From Bryobacterales bacterium (GTDB lineage Bacteria; Acidobacteriota; Terriglobia; Bryobacterales; Bryobacteraceae), in the NCBI GenBank assembly GCA_016789745.1, contig JAEUQF010000068.1, positions 1 through 42,194 of the forward strand: a stretch of DNA of 42,194 bases, written 5' to 3'. The translations under genes were made by a program, and so were the position numbers. How positions within the stretch are numbered: the stretch's first letter is position 1; every line of letters starts with the position of its first letter. The notes beneath the pieces are model-generated. The model was not told where the DNA came from, did no database searches, and worked only from the letters and a program-made list of their open reading frames with translations. Of this stretch, positions 31,286 to 39,684 are shown piece after piece.

Positions 31286-34200
31286 AAGATGAACCTTCCG
31301 CTGTACTGGAACTGACGGCCGAAGTAACCGCCGCGCTGGGAGGTGATACGGCCGAACTGGCCGGAGTTAACGTCGGTGATGGGGTTGGCGCCGATGAAGC
31401 CGTTCAAGGCGTTGTAGGCTTCCATGCGAAGTTCGAACTTCACCCGCTCGGTGATGTCGAACTGTTTGTTCAGCGTCATATCGAGGTTCTTGTAGTTCAT
31501 GCCCTTAACGCCGTCGTACTGCCAGGGGTTGGTACGGCGGGTGAAAGCGGGAAGAACGCGGAACTTCGACGTATCGAACATGCGGTCCTTGGTGGGGTTG
31601 TCCAACGAAGGATCACCATCCACCAGCAGGCCGCCAAAGCGGAGGAACTCGCCGGTGTTGAAGGTGAAGATGCTGCTGAGGGCCCAGCCACCGATAATGC
31701 CGTCGACAAAGCGGTTGGCGTTGGCACCGTACTTGCGCCCCTTGCCGACCGGGATTTGGTAAATGGCAGCGCCGGTGATGCGCTGGCGCGGATTGGCGGA
31801 GGTTTGCCAGGTGAAGTTGTTCAAGTACTGATCGACGTTGTCGTAGAAGACCTGGTCCTTGGCGCGGTTGTAGTTGTAGCCCAGCACCAGGTTGAAGCCG
31901 TTCAGGAACGGCCGCTGCAACTGCAACTGGATCGCCTGGTAGCGGCTGCGGATGCCATCGGTAAGCAACTGGTTGAGCGAGCCGTTGTACTGCGGATACG
32001 GTCGCAACAGGACGTTGGCCTGCACATTCTGCTGGGTACGCAAGGTGCCGGGCATCTTGTCGGCGGATAGTTTATTGAAGAAGGGATTGGCCACCGAGGC
32101 CTGCGTCGCCGTACCGGCGGCAAAGCCGATACGCGGGTCAACCTGGTTCATGTCGAGCGTGTAGGGGCTGCTGCGCCCGATGTTGGCGAAGTAGGTGGCG
32201 TTCAACAGCAGCGACATAGGCAACTGTCTTTCCACCGTAACGTTGATGCGGTCATTGACGCCGACGCCAAAGTCCTGGTTATACCAATTGGCGCCCGCGC
32301 CCAGATTGGTGTAGCGGCCGTAAGTCTTGCCCGAGACGGGGACCAGGCCGGCGGGGAAAGGATTGCTCAGGCGCGCCTGCGGAACGCCGGCGATGAATGG
32401 CAGACTGTTGGTCTGCGCGTCGAAGCCGGGGTATTGGACGCTGCCCAGGATATCCAGACCATCGGTGACGTAGGCCGGCACCAGGTAGCGGGCATAGCCA
32501 AAGCGGAGCGCGGTGTTGTTGTCCAGGCGATAAGCAAAGCCGGCGCGAGGCATGAACAGATTCCGCTGCGCATTCCAGGAATTGCGGTTGCTGGAATCGG
32601 TGAAGATCCAGGCTCCGTTGTAGATGGGCGCCGCTGTGCGCAGGGCGCTGACCGCCGCCGGCATCACCGGGGCATTGGCACCCTGGAGTTCGGGAATCGG
32701 AGAAGTGAGATCCAGGTAGCGCGAGAGGCGATCCTGGGGATCCGTCATGGCCGACGAGTATTCCCAACGCAGGCCCAGGTTTAAGGTCAGGCGTGAGGTG
32801 ATCTTGTAATCGTCGTGGAAGAAGAGGCTGTACAGGCTGGTATTGGGCCGCTGCAGCGGGATGGACGCGATGAGGGAGTTCTGATCGATGGCACCCACCA
32901 GAAGCGACGCCCAGGCATCGCCGGACACGCGGGTATTGGGCGCGTTCACTTCGGCGGCGGTGAAATCGGGCCGCAGGTCAAACTGCATGGGGCGGGGGCG
33001 GTTTGCGACGACGGACTGCTTGCGGTAGTCGCCGCCGACCTTGAAGTAGTGCTTGCCCTGGTTGCGCGTGACCTTGGCGCTCATGGTGTAGGTGTCAGGA
33101 TCCTGATACCAGAAACCGGTGCGGCCCAGCACGGTGGCCGACGGGCCCTGGCGAACGGTCACGCCTGGGTAATAAATGGCGGGTGCGTCCGAAAGATAAG
33201 ACTGGTACCACTTGGACGGCCAGATCGTGGCCAGGCCGGCTTCACCGATCTGGGCGGACTGCACGGCGAACGAGTCGAAGATCTTGTTATAGCTGCCGCG
33301 CACGTTCAGGACGGTGCTGGCGTTCAGCGTATAGACCACATCACCCACGCTGTTCCAGGAGTGGCGTTCGCTGCCGTTAGGCTGCTGCGCGCGGGCGCCA
33401 TTGGTGTAGCTGGCCTGTTCCACGAAAGTCTTAAACATGGAGAAACGGCCGAAGACCTTAAGTTTGTCGTTAACGTTCCAGTCGACGCGATCGGAGAAGT
33501 TCCAGTAGCGGATGTTCTCGGCGTAGCTGTTGCGGAAGTTGTTGGCGCCGGTGATGTCATCGCCGGGGTTATTGGCTTCCCAGATGTCCTTCATGATCTG
33601 CTGGCCAACCGGATCCTGGTTCTGCGTGGGGATTCGGTTGCCGGGGAAGGGTGTCCGCACAAACGCGCCGTTTACCGAGCGGGTGGAGAACGGATCGTAG
33701 ATGGTGCGGAGACCGCCGCTGGCGTTGCGCGAGGCCGAGAAGTCGCCGGTGCGTTCGGCGGCGGTGGGCATGGTGTTGGCGATCGACAGCGGGTTATTCA
33801 TCCGCCACATCTCATAAGAGGCGAAGTTGAACAGCCTGTTCTTGAGGATGGGGTTGCCGAGGGTGCCGCCCAGGACGTTGCTGCGGGTGAGGTTGGCGCG
33901 GCGGGTGATGTGGTCGGCAACGGCGTTGATGGCGGGGTTGCGGCCCAGGTAGTAGCCGGTGCCATGGAAGGCATTAGTACCGGACTTCATCTGCACGCTG
34001 ATGATGCCACCGGCCGAGAAGCCGTACTCGGCATCCACAGCGTTCTGCTGCACGTTCACTTCGCTGACAGCGTCCATCGCTGGCGTATAACTGGACTTCT
34101 CCGAAGCCATCGAAGAGGCGCCGTCCAGAATGACGTCGTTCTTGGTGGTGGTGTTGCCGCCGACATCGATCTGGGTCGCGGCCCAGTGATGGAACGGGCT

Positions 34201-34698
34201 CTGCTCGGTGGTGGAGCGAACGACCGTGGCGGGGTTCAACTGCGCCAGCAGGAACGGGTTGCGGTTGATCACCGGCAGGTCGTTGGCCATCTTCCGATCC
34301 ACAGTCAACGACACGGTGGAGGTATTGAACTGAACGGAAACGGGAGAAGCTTCGATGGTGATGGCTTCACCGGTTGCACCCACTTCCAGCGTGGCGTTCA
34401 CCGTGACGTCGCCACGGGCCTGCACCAGAATATTGTTCTGCTGGAACTTGCGGAATCCCTGCAGTTCCACAGATACGCTGTAGGTGCCGGGCAGGATGAA
34501 GTCGAACAGATAGCTGCCAACATCATTGGATTTCTGTGTGTTGGACACACCCGATTCAACGTTCGTGAGAGTAACGGTTGCCCCCGCAACAACGGCTTGC
34601 GAAGAATCCCGCACAAGGCCCTGCAAACGGGCGCGAGTGTCTTGTGCGGCCAGGGAGATGCAGCACAAGGCTGCAAGTGCGACAAGGCGTGAGAACAT
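31282..34698 (-). CDS. TonB-dependent receptor-like outer-membrane protein (Oar-like)
   Basis: 1138 residues from ATG 34698 (AAGGGG upstream); the frame extends to 34845 but the residues before this Met lack an export signal. Signal peptide MFSRLVALAALCCISLAAQ. A carboxypeptidase-regulatory (CarboxypepD_reg) domain is at ~22-105 (LQGLVRDSSQAVVAGATVTL), then a plug domain with a VINRNPF segment, then a long beta-barrel ending in an aromatic-terminated strand (FQYSGRFIF), the outer-membrane assembly signal. These large Oar-like receptors are abundant in Solibacter relatives and are thought to import large organic substrates. Its stop overlaps the CTG start of the multihaem cytochrome. Confidence 0.9.
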   Translation of the reverse strand: MFSRLVALAALCCISLAAQDTRARLQGLVRDSSQAVVAGATVTLTNVESGVSNTQKSNDVGSYLFDFILPGTYSVSVELQGFRKFQQNNILVQARGDVTVNATLEVGATGEAITIEASPVSVQFNTSTVSLTVDRKMANDLPVINRNPFLLAQLNPATVVRSTTEQSPFHHWAATQIDVGGNTTTKNDVILDGASSMASEKSSYTPAMDAVSEVNVQQNAVDAEYGFSAGGIISVQMKSGTNAFHGTGYYLGRNPAINAVADHITRRANLTRSNVLGGTLGNPILKNRLFNFASYEMWRMNNPLSIANTMPTAAERTGDFSASRNASGGLRTIYDPFSTRSVNGAFVRTPFPGNRIPTQNQDPVGQQIMKDIWEANNPGDDITGANNFRNSYAENIRYWNFSDRVDWNVNDKLKVFGRFSMFKTFVEQASYTNGARAQQPNGSERHSWNSVGDVVYTLNASTVLNVRGSYNKIFDSFAVQSAQIGEAGLATIWPSKWYQSYLSDAPAIYYPGVTVRQGPSATVLGRTGFWYQDPDTYTMSAKVTRNQGKHYFKVGGDYRKQSVVANRPRPMQFDLRPDFTAAEVNAPNTRVSGDAWASLLVGAIDQNSLIASIPLQRPNTSLYSLFFHDDYKITSRLTLNLGLRWEYSSAMTDPQDRLSRYLDLTSPIPELQGANAPVMPAAVSALRTAAPIYNGAWIFTDSSNRNSWNAQRNLFMPRAGFAYRLDNNTALRFGYARYLVPAYVTDGLDILGSVQYPGFDAQTNSLPFIAGVPQARLSNPFPAGLVPVSGKTYGRYTNLGAGANWYNQDFGVGVNDRINVTVERQLPMSLLLNATYFANIGRSSPYTLDMNQVDPRIGFAAGTATQASVANPFFNKLSADKMPGTLRTQQNVQANVLLRPYPQYNGSLNQLLTDGIRSRYQAIQLQLQRPFLNGFNLVLGYNYNRAKDQVFYDNVDQYLNNFTWQTSANPRQRITGAAIYQIPVGKGRKYGANANRFVDGIIGGWALSSIFTFNTGEFLRFGGLLVDGDPSLDNPTKDRMFDTSKFRVLPAFTRRTNPWQYDGVKGMNYKNLDMTLNKQFDITERVKFELRMEAYNALNGFIGANPITDVNSGQFGRITSQRGGYFGRQFQYSGRFIF

Positions 34699-34959
34699 GA
34701 AAACCCCTTGGACCCGTACACGTATCCACAAGGAAGTGGGTACGGCTTGGACCCCAGAATTGAGATTGGGTCGATTGTACCAAATCGTTTTGTGGAGTGC
34801 GTGGCAGGGAAGCAGTAGGCGAGGCTTAAAAGGGGCAGGGGCCAATACCGTATCGATTCGCGAAAAGGCGCTCCGGCTCTACCTTCCCGGGAAATGCGAA
34901 GATCGCCCAAATCCCGGTTCGCACATTCGAGCCGAAGCGCCCTATGCTCTACGTGGCCG
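34699..34959. other. Intergenic leader and promoter region of the TonB-type receptor
   Basis: 261 bp without a gene. A direct repeat CTTGGACCC occurs at 34707-34715 and 34746-34754 (39 bp apart) within the predicted ~70-nt leader of the receptor. A 10-bp palindrome TTCCCGGGAA is at 34884-34893. Imperfect arms GGCGCTCCGGC (34867-34877) and GCCGAAGCGCC (34931-34941) could form a weak terminator for the upstream peptidase gene, but the 53-nt loop makes this doubtful. Confidence 0.35.
34774..34803 (-). promoter_or_regulatory. Promoter of the TonB-type receptor
   Basis: On the minus strand: CACGCA (complement of 34798-34803), 18-nt spacer ending in TTGG, then TACAAT (complement of 34774-34779), i.e. 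an extended -10 TGGTACAAT. The predicted start is near 34767, leaving a ~69-nt leader with a ribosome binding site. The same CACGCA...TTGGTA arrangement occurs before the zinc-ribbon gene at 36796-36824. Confidence 0.5.
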
Positions 34960-36657
34960 TTATTGGTCGCCGGCCAGCAGAAGTCCGTCCGTTTCCGCGC
35001 TGGGGGTCTTGTCGCCCCAGAGCAGGCTGTCTCCCCACAGGAGACTAAAGCCGATCATGGTGCGATCGCCCCAGAGGAGGCTGTTGCCCCACACCTGGTT
35101 CGTACCGGAAACGATATTGGAGCCCCAAACCGCACTCCAGGCGGTGGCGGTGGAGTCGCCCCATAGCAGGCTGGTGCCGCCCGGAGCCGTCAGACTCGCT
35201 TGGTTGGTGGTGGCGTTGAAGACGACCAGCGGCGACAGCGCCGGCTTTGAGGGCTTTTCGCTGTTGGCGAGGGCGGCGGCGATGTCGAGGTAGCCGGCGC
35301 CGATGGCCATCAGGTCATGCCGTACGGTGTAGCTGACACCGGTGGAGGCATCGGTTGCGGTGGCGTAAGCCGGAAAGGCCTTCGATGCCGTCTTCATCAG
35401 GCGGTACTTCACCTGATCGGGCGTAAGGGTAGAGTCCTTCTGCAGAAGGATAGTGGCGGCGCCAGCGACAACGGGGGCAGCCATGCTGGTGCCGCTCATC
35501 CAGTAGTATTGATCTCCCAACTGGTCTGCACCGCCGCTGACGTAGTAGTTCAGCTTGGCGCTGTTGGACATGTAGGTGTTGCGCATGCGGCCGTCCTGCG
35601 CCAGCACGGACACCAGTTTGTTGCCGGGGGCCACCAGGTCAGGCTTGACGACGCGATCAAGAAGCGTGGGGCCCTTGGAGCTGTAGGAAGCCAGCACGTC
35701 GTCGGCGCGGCTGGTGGTGCCCATCGGGCGGAGTGCGCCGACCGTGATCACGTAGGGGTCATTGCCAGGAGACGTAATGGTACCGTACCCTTGCGTGTTC
35801 ACCGAGTTGTTGCGCCCTTCATTTCCGGCCGAAACGACGACGACGATGCCGGCTTTCCAGGCCCGCTCCACCGCCTGGCAGAGCGGGTCAAGCTTGTAGC
35901 TGACGCGGACGGGCTTGCCCAACGACAGGTTCATGACCCGGATGTTATAGAGACCCTTTTTGCGCAGGGCGACGACGTCGTCGATTGCTGCGATCACGTC
36001 GCTCTCCCGTCCTTCTCCGTAGCGATTCAGAACGGTGTAGACCAGGAAGTGGACGCCGGGCGCGATACCCCGAAAGCTCTTCGTGAACTGCGCGCCGGTG
36101 GTACCGGCACCGGTGCCGCCCAGAATACCGGCGACGTGGCTACCATGCCCATAGGCATCCTGCTGCACCATTTCGGGGGTGAGGATCTTGCTGTACTTGA
36201 CACGGCTCTGCCCGGCGCTATCCACAAGGTCTCTGTGATAGCTAAGTCCGCTGTCCAGGATGGCCACTCCAACACCCTTGCCGGTATAGCCGCTGTTGAA
36301 AGCGGTAGTGGCGCCGACGGCGGGGGTCACATCGTGCATGGTGCGCTTGACGCGCGCCTCCAGTTGCACATTAATGACACCGGGCAGAGCGCGGATGCGG
36401 CCGATCTCGGAGACAGGGATGGAGAGCGCGGCCGCATGAATCAGGGGGAGTTTGCGGTAGATACGAGCATCGCCGGGCACCCGGCTCAGCTGGCTGTCGA
36501 GGTTGCCGGTTTCGACGAACTGTACGATGATGTCAGCGCGGTCCGCCGCAGCGGCGCCCGCGGCCCCGTGGCGTTTAGCCTGGAACAAAAGACCCACACT
36601 CAGACTGAGGGCAACAAGCGCGGTTGCCAACCGAAAAGTGCCATCCGACGTCTGCAT
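34960..36657 (-). CDS. Secreted S8 (subtilisin) peptidase with WG-repeat tail
   Basis: 565 residues from ATG 36657; the frame is open to 36846, but those residues look non-coding and the opposite gene starts there. Hydrophobic N-terminal signal (LATALVALSLSVGLLF). An I9-like propeptide runs ~42-106. The catalytic triad is complete: D135 (AILDSGLSY), H171 (GHGSHVAG) and S391 (GTSMAAP), with oxyanion N279 (SAGNEG). After the peptidase domain (~465) comes a tail of six WG motifs (497-550), four of them LLWGD, ending the protein. Such WG tails occur on acidobacterial and actinobacterial subtilisins and have no established function. Likely an exported, self-processing protease. Lone gene. Confidence 0.9.
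   Translation of the reverse strand: MQTSDGTFRLATALVALSLSVGLLFQAKRHGAAGAAAADRADIIVQFVETGNLDSQLSRVPGDARIYRKLPLIHAAALSIPVSEIGRIRALPGVINVQLEARVKRTMHDVTPAVGATTAFNSGYTGKGVGVAILDSGLSYHRDLVDSAGQSRVKYSKILTPEMVQQDAYGHGSHVAGILGGTGAGTTGAQFTKSFRGIAPGVHFLVYTVLNRYGEGRESDVIAAIDDVVALRKKGLYNIRVMNLSLGKPVRVSYKLDPLCQAVERAWKAGIVVVVSAGNEGRNNSVNTQGYGTITSPGNDPYVITVGALRPMGTTSRADDVLASYSSKGPTLLDRVVKPDLVAPGNKLVSVLAQDGRMRNTYMSNSAKLNYYVSGGADQLGDQYYWMSGTSMAAPVVAGAATILLQKDSTLTPDQVKYRLMKTASKAFPAYATATDASTGVSYTVRHDLMAIGAGYLDIAAALANSEKPSKPALSPLVVFNATTNQASLTAPGGTSLLWGDSTATAWSAVWGSNIVSGTNQVWGNSLLWGDRTMIGFSLLWGDSLLWGDKTPSAETDGLLLAGDQ
35008..35169 (-). repeat. WG-repeat tail of the S8 peptidase
   Basis: Encodes LLWGDS, VWGSN, VWGNS, LLWGDR, LLWGDS and LLWGDK, spaced 6-13 residues apart (residues 497-550). 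The short, sharply periodic Trp-Gly units suggest a small beta-structure, perhaps for surface retention or carbohydrate contact. Confidence 0.75.
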
Positions 36658-36795
36658 CGTAGTTTGATGGTACGGGTACCGGGTCTGGCGAACCAGATTA
36701 CGGCAGTCCCAATTTGCGTGTGGATCGGGGTGTCTAGGCTTCTCGGCGAAATCACGTATCCGGGACCGCGGGCACGCAAGTACTGCGAATGCAGG

Positions 36796-36824
36796 CACGC
36801 AATTCGAGCGCTTCTTGGTATACT
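36796..36824 (+). promoter_or_regulatory. Promoter of the zinc-ribbon gene
   Basis: CACGCA (36796-36801), 17-nt spacer ending in TTGG, then TATACT (36819-36824), giving an extended -10 TGGTATACT. The expected start is near 36831, a ~15-nt leader before ATG 36846. CACGCA is unlike TTGACA but recurs at the same place before the TonB-type receptor. Confidence 0.5.
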
Positions 36825-36845
36825 TGCTAAGCCAACGAGTACGCA

Positions 36846-37196
36846 ATGCCTTACCGACTGGGCGACGACGTCGACGATTACTGCATCAAGTGTAAGCGGG
36901 TCACCAACCACTCCATCGTTTCTCTTTTGAACGAGGATCCGGCGAAAGTGCGTTGCCGCACCTGCTATAACGACCATGATTTCCGCCGCTGCGAGATTCC
37001 GCCTTCGAAAAAGGATCTGAAGAAGGCGCAGTTGCTGCAGGAAGTGCTGGCGGGTGGGGGCGCCGCACCGGCCGCTGATGGCGAGACGCCGGCCGTTGCA
37101 GGAGAAGTACCTGCCGAAGGCGAGGTGCCTGTGGAAGGGGACGCGGCCGAAGCCCCGAAGGCCAAGAAAGGCGCGCGCAAGGGGCGTACGGCCTAA
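36846..37196 (+). CDS. Small zinc-ribbon protein with Ala/Glu/Lys tail
   Basis: 116 residues. A zinc ribbon is formed by two CxxC knuckles: CIKC at 13-16 and CRTC at 37-40, with a TNHSIVSLLNEDPAKVR loop between. After a charged helix (KKDLKKAQLLQEV) the tail is low complexity: repeated PAxGE/PVEG units, then a basic KAKKGARKGR end. No signal peptide, so cytoplasmic; the ribbon plus basic tail suggests nucleic-acid or ribosome binding. I do not recognise a named family. It is divergent from the S8 peptidase (188 bp between starts), convergent with the PQQ dehydrogenase, and has its own good promoter, so it is probably an ordinary, steadily expressed gene. Confidence 0.75.
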   Translation: MPYRLGDDVDDYCIKCKRVTNHSIVSLLNEDPAKVRCRTCYNDHDFRRCEIPPSKKDLKKAQLLQEVLAGGGAAPAADGETPAVAGEVPAEGEVPVEGDAAEAPKAKKGARKGRTA

Positions 37197-37197
37197 G

Positions 37198-37218
37198 ACG
37201 CGGTTACGTTTACCGCGT
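37198..37218. terminator. Short hairpin between convergent genes
   Basis: ACGCGGT (37198-37204) and ACCGCGT (37212-37218) form a 7-bp GC-rich stem with a 7-nt loop just after the zinc-ribbon stop and overlapping the PQQ dehydrogenase stop. It could end transcription from both sides, but there is no T-run on either strand, so it is weak or factor-dependent. Confidence 0.4.
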
Positions 37219-38814
37219 GGCAGGCAGCGCGACCGGCTTCACCGGTTCATGCAACCCAAAGCTGAAGATGGCGGTGGCCGATGCGATGGCCACGTACTGC
37301 TTTCCGTCCACGGCATAACTGATGGGGGAGGTATTGAGGCCTTCTCCCATCTGGAAGTGCCACAGGTGCTGGCCGGTCTTGGCATCCACGCCCACCAGGT
37401 GGCCATCATCATCGCCGAAGAAGATCACACCGCCTGCCGTTGACAGAGTGCCCGCCCAGGATTCGCCCGGCCCGGTCATGGGATACTCCCAGACCTTACC
37501 ACCAGTCTTAGGATCGAACGCACGCAGGAAGAACTGGCCGATCTCGTTCGGCTTCGTGCTGGCGCCGCCGCCGGAAAAGTTCTTGTTGGGCTCGGGCTTC
37601 TTCGCCGAACTGGTGAAGATGTCGCACTGTTCCAGGGTGACGACATAGAAAAGCCCGGTGGCGGGGTTATAAGAAGGAGACATCCAATTGGTGGCGCCGC
37701 GCACGCCGGGGCAAGTGCGATTGCCAGTAGGCGTCGGATCCTTACCGGGCACCACGATGGGGCGGCCCTTGGCATCAATGCCGCTGGCCCAGTCCAGCTT
37801 TTCCACTAACCGCGTGCTGCGCAGGTACTTGCCCGTGGCGCGATCCAACATGTAGAAGAAGCCGTTGCGATTCGCATGCAGCACCACTTTGCGCGGCTTG
37901 CCCTGCCACGGCACTTCCAGCAGCACCGGCCAGGACTGCGCATCCCAGTCATGGGTGTCGCGCGGGGTGAACTGGAAATGCCACTTGCGCTTGCCGGTAT
38001 CGGCGTCGATGGCCAGCACGGAACTGGCGTAGAGATTGTCGCCGGGCCGGTCACCAGCGTAAAAATCGGGCCAGGCGTTGCCGGTACACCAGAACAGCGT
38101 ATTGGTGTCGGGGTCATAGGTTCCGCTCAGCCAAGTGCCCGCGCCGCCATACTCGATGTACTTGCCCCAGGTTTCCGAGCCGGGCTCGCCCTTGGCAGGC
38201 ACGGTGTAGAGCCGCCAGATCTCATGGCCGTCATCGGCGGATAAGGCCGACACGTAGCCGCGCATACCCGTATCGCCGCCGGCCACGCCCACAATCAGCC
38301 GGTCCTTGACGGCCAGCGGCGCGGCGGAGGCGAAGAGGCCATCTTCGATCCGGCCATACTGCTTCTGCCACAACACGGCGCCGGTGCGCCGGTCGAGCGC
38401 GGTAAGGTGCACGTCGGCAGTGACGAAGAAGACTCGATCGCCCAGAATGGCCGCGCCGCGATTGACGGCGTCCTTCTTCGAACGGGCATCCTTGTATTCC
38501 CAAATGAGGCGGCCGGTGCGCGCGTCCAGGGCGCGGATTTCGTTGCTCCCGGTGATGTACATCACGCCGGCGTGGACAATGGGGTTGGTGCGAAGGCCGT
38601 TCGCTTTCGGCACGTGGTAGACCCATTTGGGCACCAGCGAGCCGGCGTTTGCCGTGGTGATCTGGGTGAGCGGACTGTGGCGCAATCCGCGATAGTCTCC
38701 GGCCACCGTCAGCCAGTTATCGCCCGGGCCCCGGAGGATGTCTTCGAATTTGACCTGCGCGACGGAGGGAAGGCTCACAGCCAGCGCGAGAATCGCAACG
38801 GTATAGATGTTCAT
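37210..38814 (-). CDS. PQQ-dependent alcohol dehydrogenase-type quinoprotein
   Basis: 534 residues with signal peptide MNIYTVAILALAVSLPSVAQ. It is an eight-bladed quinoprotein propeller: DNWLTVAGDYRGLRHSPLTQ at the N-terminus, GTYDPDTNTLFWCTGNAWPD (231-250) with the PQQ/metal Asn at N246, and TPRDTHDWDAQSW with catalytic D289. D291, two residues on, occupies the position that marks lanthanide-dependent enzymes (XoxF, ExaF). The usual metal-ligand Glu appears as D181 (GGDTGMRG). There is no vicinal Cys-Cys pair. No cytochrome domain is fused, but a di-haem cytochrome gene lies 17 bp upstream on the same strand and probably accepts the electrons. Substrate unknown, likely an alcohol. Confidence 0.85.
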   Translation of the reverse strand: MNIYTVAILALAVSLPSVAQVKFEDILRGPGDNWLTVAGDYRGLRHSPLTQITTANAGSLVPKWVYHVPKANGLRTNPIVHAGVMYITGSNEIRALDARTGRLIWEYKDARSKKDAVNRGAAILGDRVFFVTADVHLTALDRRTGAVLWQKQYGRIEDGLFASAAPLAVKDRLIVGVAGGDTGMRGYVSALSADDGHEIWRLYTVPAKGEPGSETWGKYIEYGGAGTWLSGTYDPDTNTLFWCTGNAWPDFYAGDRPGDNLYASSVLAIDADTGKRKWHFQFTPRDTHDWDAQSWPVLLEVPWQGKPRKVVLHANRNGFFYMLDRATGKYLRSTRLVEKLDWASGIDAKGRPIVVPGKDPTPTGNRTCPGVRGATNWMSPSYNPATGLFYVVTLEQCDIFTSSAKKPEPNKNFSGGGASTKPNEIGQFFLRAFDPKTGGKVWEYPMTGPGESWAGTLSTAGGVIFFGDDDGHLVGVDAKTGQHLWHFQMGEGLNTSPISYAVDGKQYVAIASATAIFSFGLHEPVKPVALPATR

Positions 38815-38831
38815 GTGGCGATGGATCTCCC

Positions 38832-39641
38832 CTACTTAACAGCCGTACGCACGCTTTGCCGGCTCAGATACGCTACCAGGTTGTCGAGTTCTTCTTTGGT
38901 CAGGCGCTCTCTAAAGTCGCCGGGCATGAGCGACGTCTTGGAAAACACCAGCACCTCCACGTCGCCCATGTGCAGCAGTTCCAGGTTGCCATCGGGCTGC
39001 TGCACCTGGATGCTGTAGTTGTTGTGGTTGCGGGCCAGACCCTTCAGGCTGCGGCCGCTCTTCAATTTGACCGTCACACCGCGATAGCGGCCGAAGCCGT
39101 CGCCGGTGGGATCCACGATCGCGGCGCGGATGTCTTCAGCCGCCTTCATGGACGCCACATTGCCCAGGTCCGGCCCGAACGTGCCGCCCTTGCCGCGTAC
39201 CGCGTGACAACTGCCGCACTTGGCTTTGCCCCAGAACACGGATTCGCCGGCGGCGGTATCACCAGGGACGTGCGTGTCGATGGCCGGTGCGGTCAACGAC
39301 CTCACGAAGGCAGCGATCTGCCACACCTGCTCGTCGGGCAGATTCAGCCCGGGCATGTCGGCGCCAGGCACGCCGCGTTTGATGGTGCCAAACAACGCGT
39401 CGTCATCCAGCGGATGCCACATGCCGCGCTGGCGCAGGTTCGGCCCGCGGCCGCCTTCGGCCGTCGCCCCATGGCAGCCGGTACAGGACGTGGCATACAG
39501 CTTCTGTCCGGCCGCGATGGCTTTGGCATCGCCCATGGCCGGATGCTTCGACCTGCCGTCGGCACCGGCCTCATGCTGCGCCGCCAGTGGCAGCGTACAA
39601 CAGGCCAAGGCAACCAGGACGCGGATCGACAACATTCGCAT
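38832..39641 (-). CDS. Secreted di-haem cytochrome c with PVC-type haem domain
   Basis: 269 residues from ATG 39641 (ATG 39635 is an alternative). Signal peptide MLSIRVLVALACCTLPLAAQ. The first cytochrome c domain has CTGCH at 53-57 and a probable Met ligand in ADMPGLN (M96). The second has CGSCH at 142-146, followed by GGTFGPDLG and a C-terminal SLMPGDFRERLTKEELDNLV: the Pirellula/Verrucomicrobium-type putative haem-binding domain. It is the likely electron acceptor for the PQQ dehydrogenase 17 bp downstream. No ribosome binding site; an extended -10 (TGATACATT) ends 8 nt before the ATG, predicting an almost leaderless message. Confidence 0.85.
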   Translation of the reverse strand: MRMLSIRVLVALACCTLPLAAQHEAGADGRSKHPAMGDAKAIAAGQKLYATSCTGCHGATAEGGRGPNLRQRGMWHPLDDDALFGTIKRGVPGADMPGLNLPDEQVWQIAAFVRSLTAPAIDTHVPGDTAAGESVFWGKAKCGSCHAVRGKGGTFGPDLGNVASMKAAEDIRAAIVDPTGDGFGRYRGVTVKLKSGRSLKGLARNHNNYSIQVQQPDGNLELLHMGDVEVLVFSKTSLMPGDFRERLTKEELDNLVAYLSRQSVRTAVK

Positions 39642-39649
39642 AGCTATGC

Positions 39650-39658
39650 AATGTATCA
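39650..39658 (-). promoter_or_regulatory. Extended -10 close to the cytochrome/PQQ dehydrogenase operon start
   Basis: Minus-strand TGATACATT, ending 8 nt before ATG 39641. The transcription start would fall 1-2 nt before the start codon. It matches TGATACACT before 15043 and TGGTACATT before 28350 almost exactly. Confidence 0.5.
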
Positions 39659-39684
39659 TTTCGCGCAGGGTTGCTCCAACGAGT

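Noticed and set aside
32815..34692. 625-codon plus-strand open frame antisense to the TonB-type receptor
   Set aside because: No recognisable motif; low-complexity His/Gly/Val composition expected from the reverse of a GC-rich gene.
34707..34754. CTTGGACCC direct repeats as a riboswitch or CRISPR-like element
   Set aside because: Only two copies, no conserved secondary structure that I can recognise, and the leader is short.
36661..36720. tRNA-like stretch in the S8/zinc-ribbon intergenic region
   Set aside because: It has GGTTCGCC-like bases on the minus strand but no acceptor stem, anticodon arm or T-loop in register.
36658..36846. N-terminal extension of the S8 peptidase to 36846
   Set aside because: The extra residues have no family features, overlap the divergent promoter, and precede a good signal peptide starting at ATG 36657.
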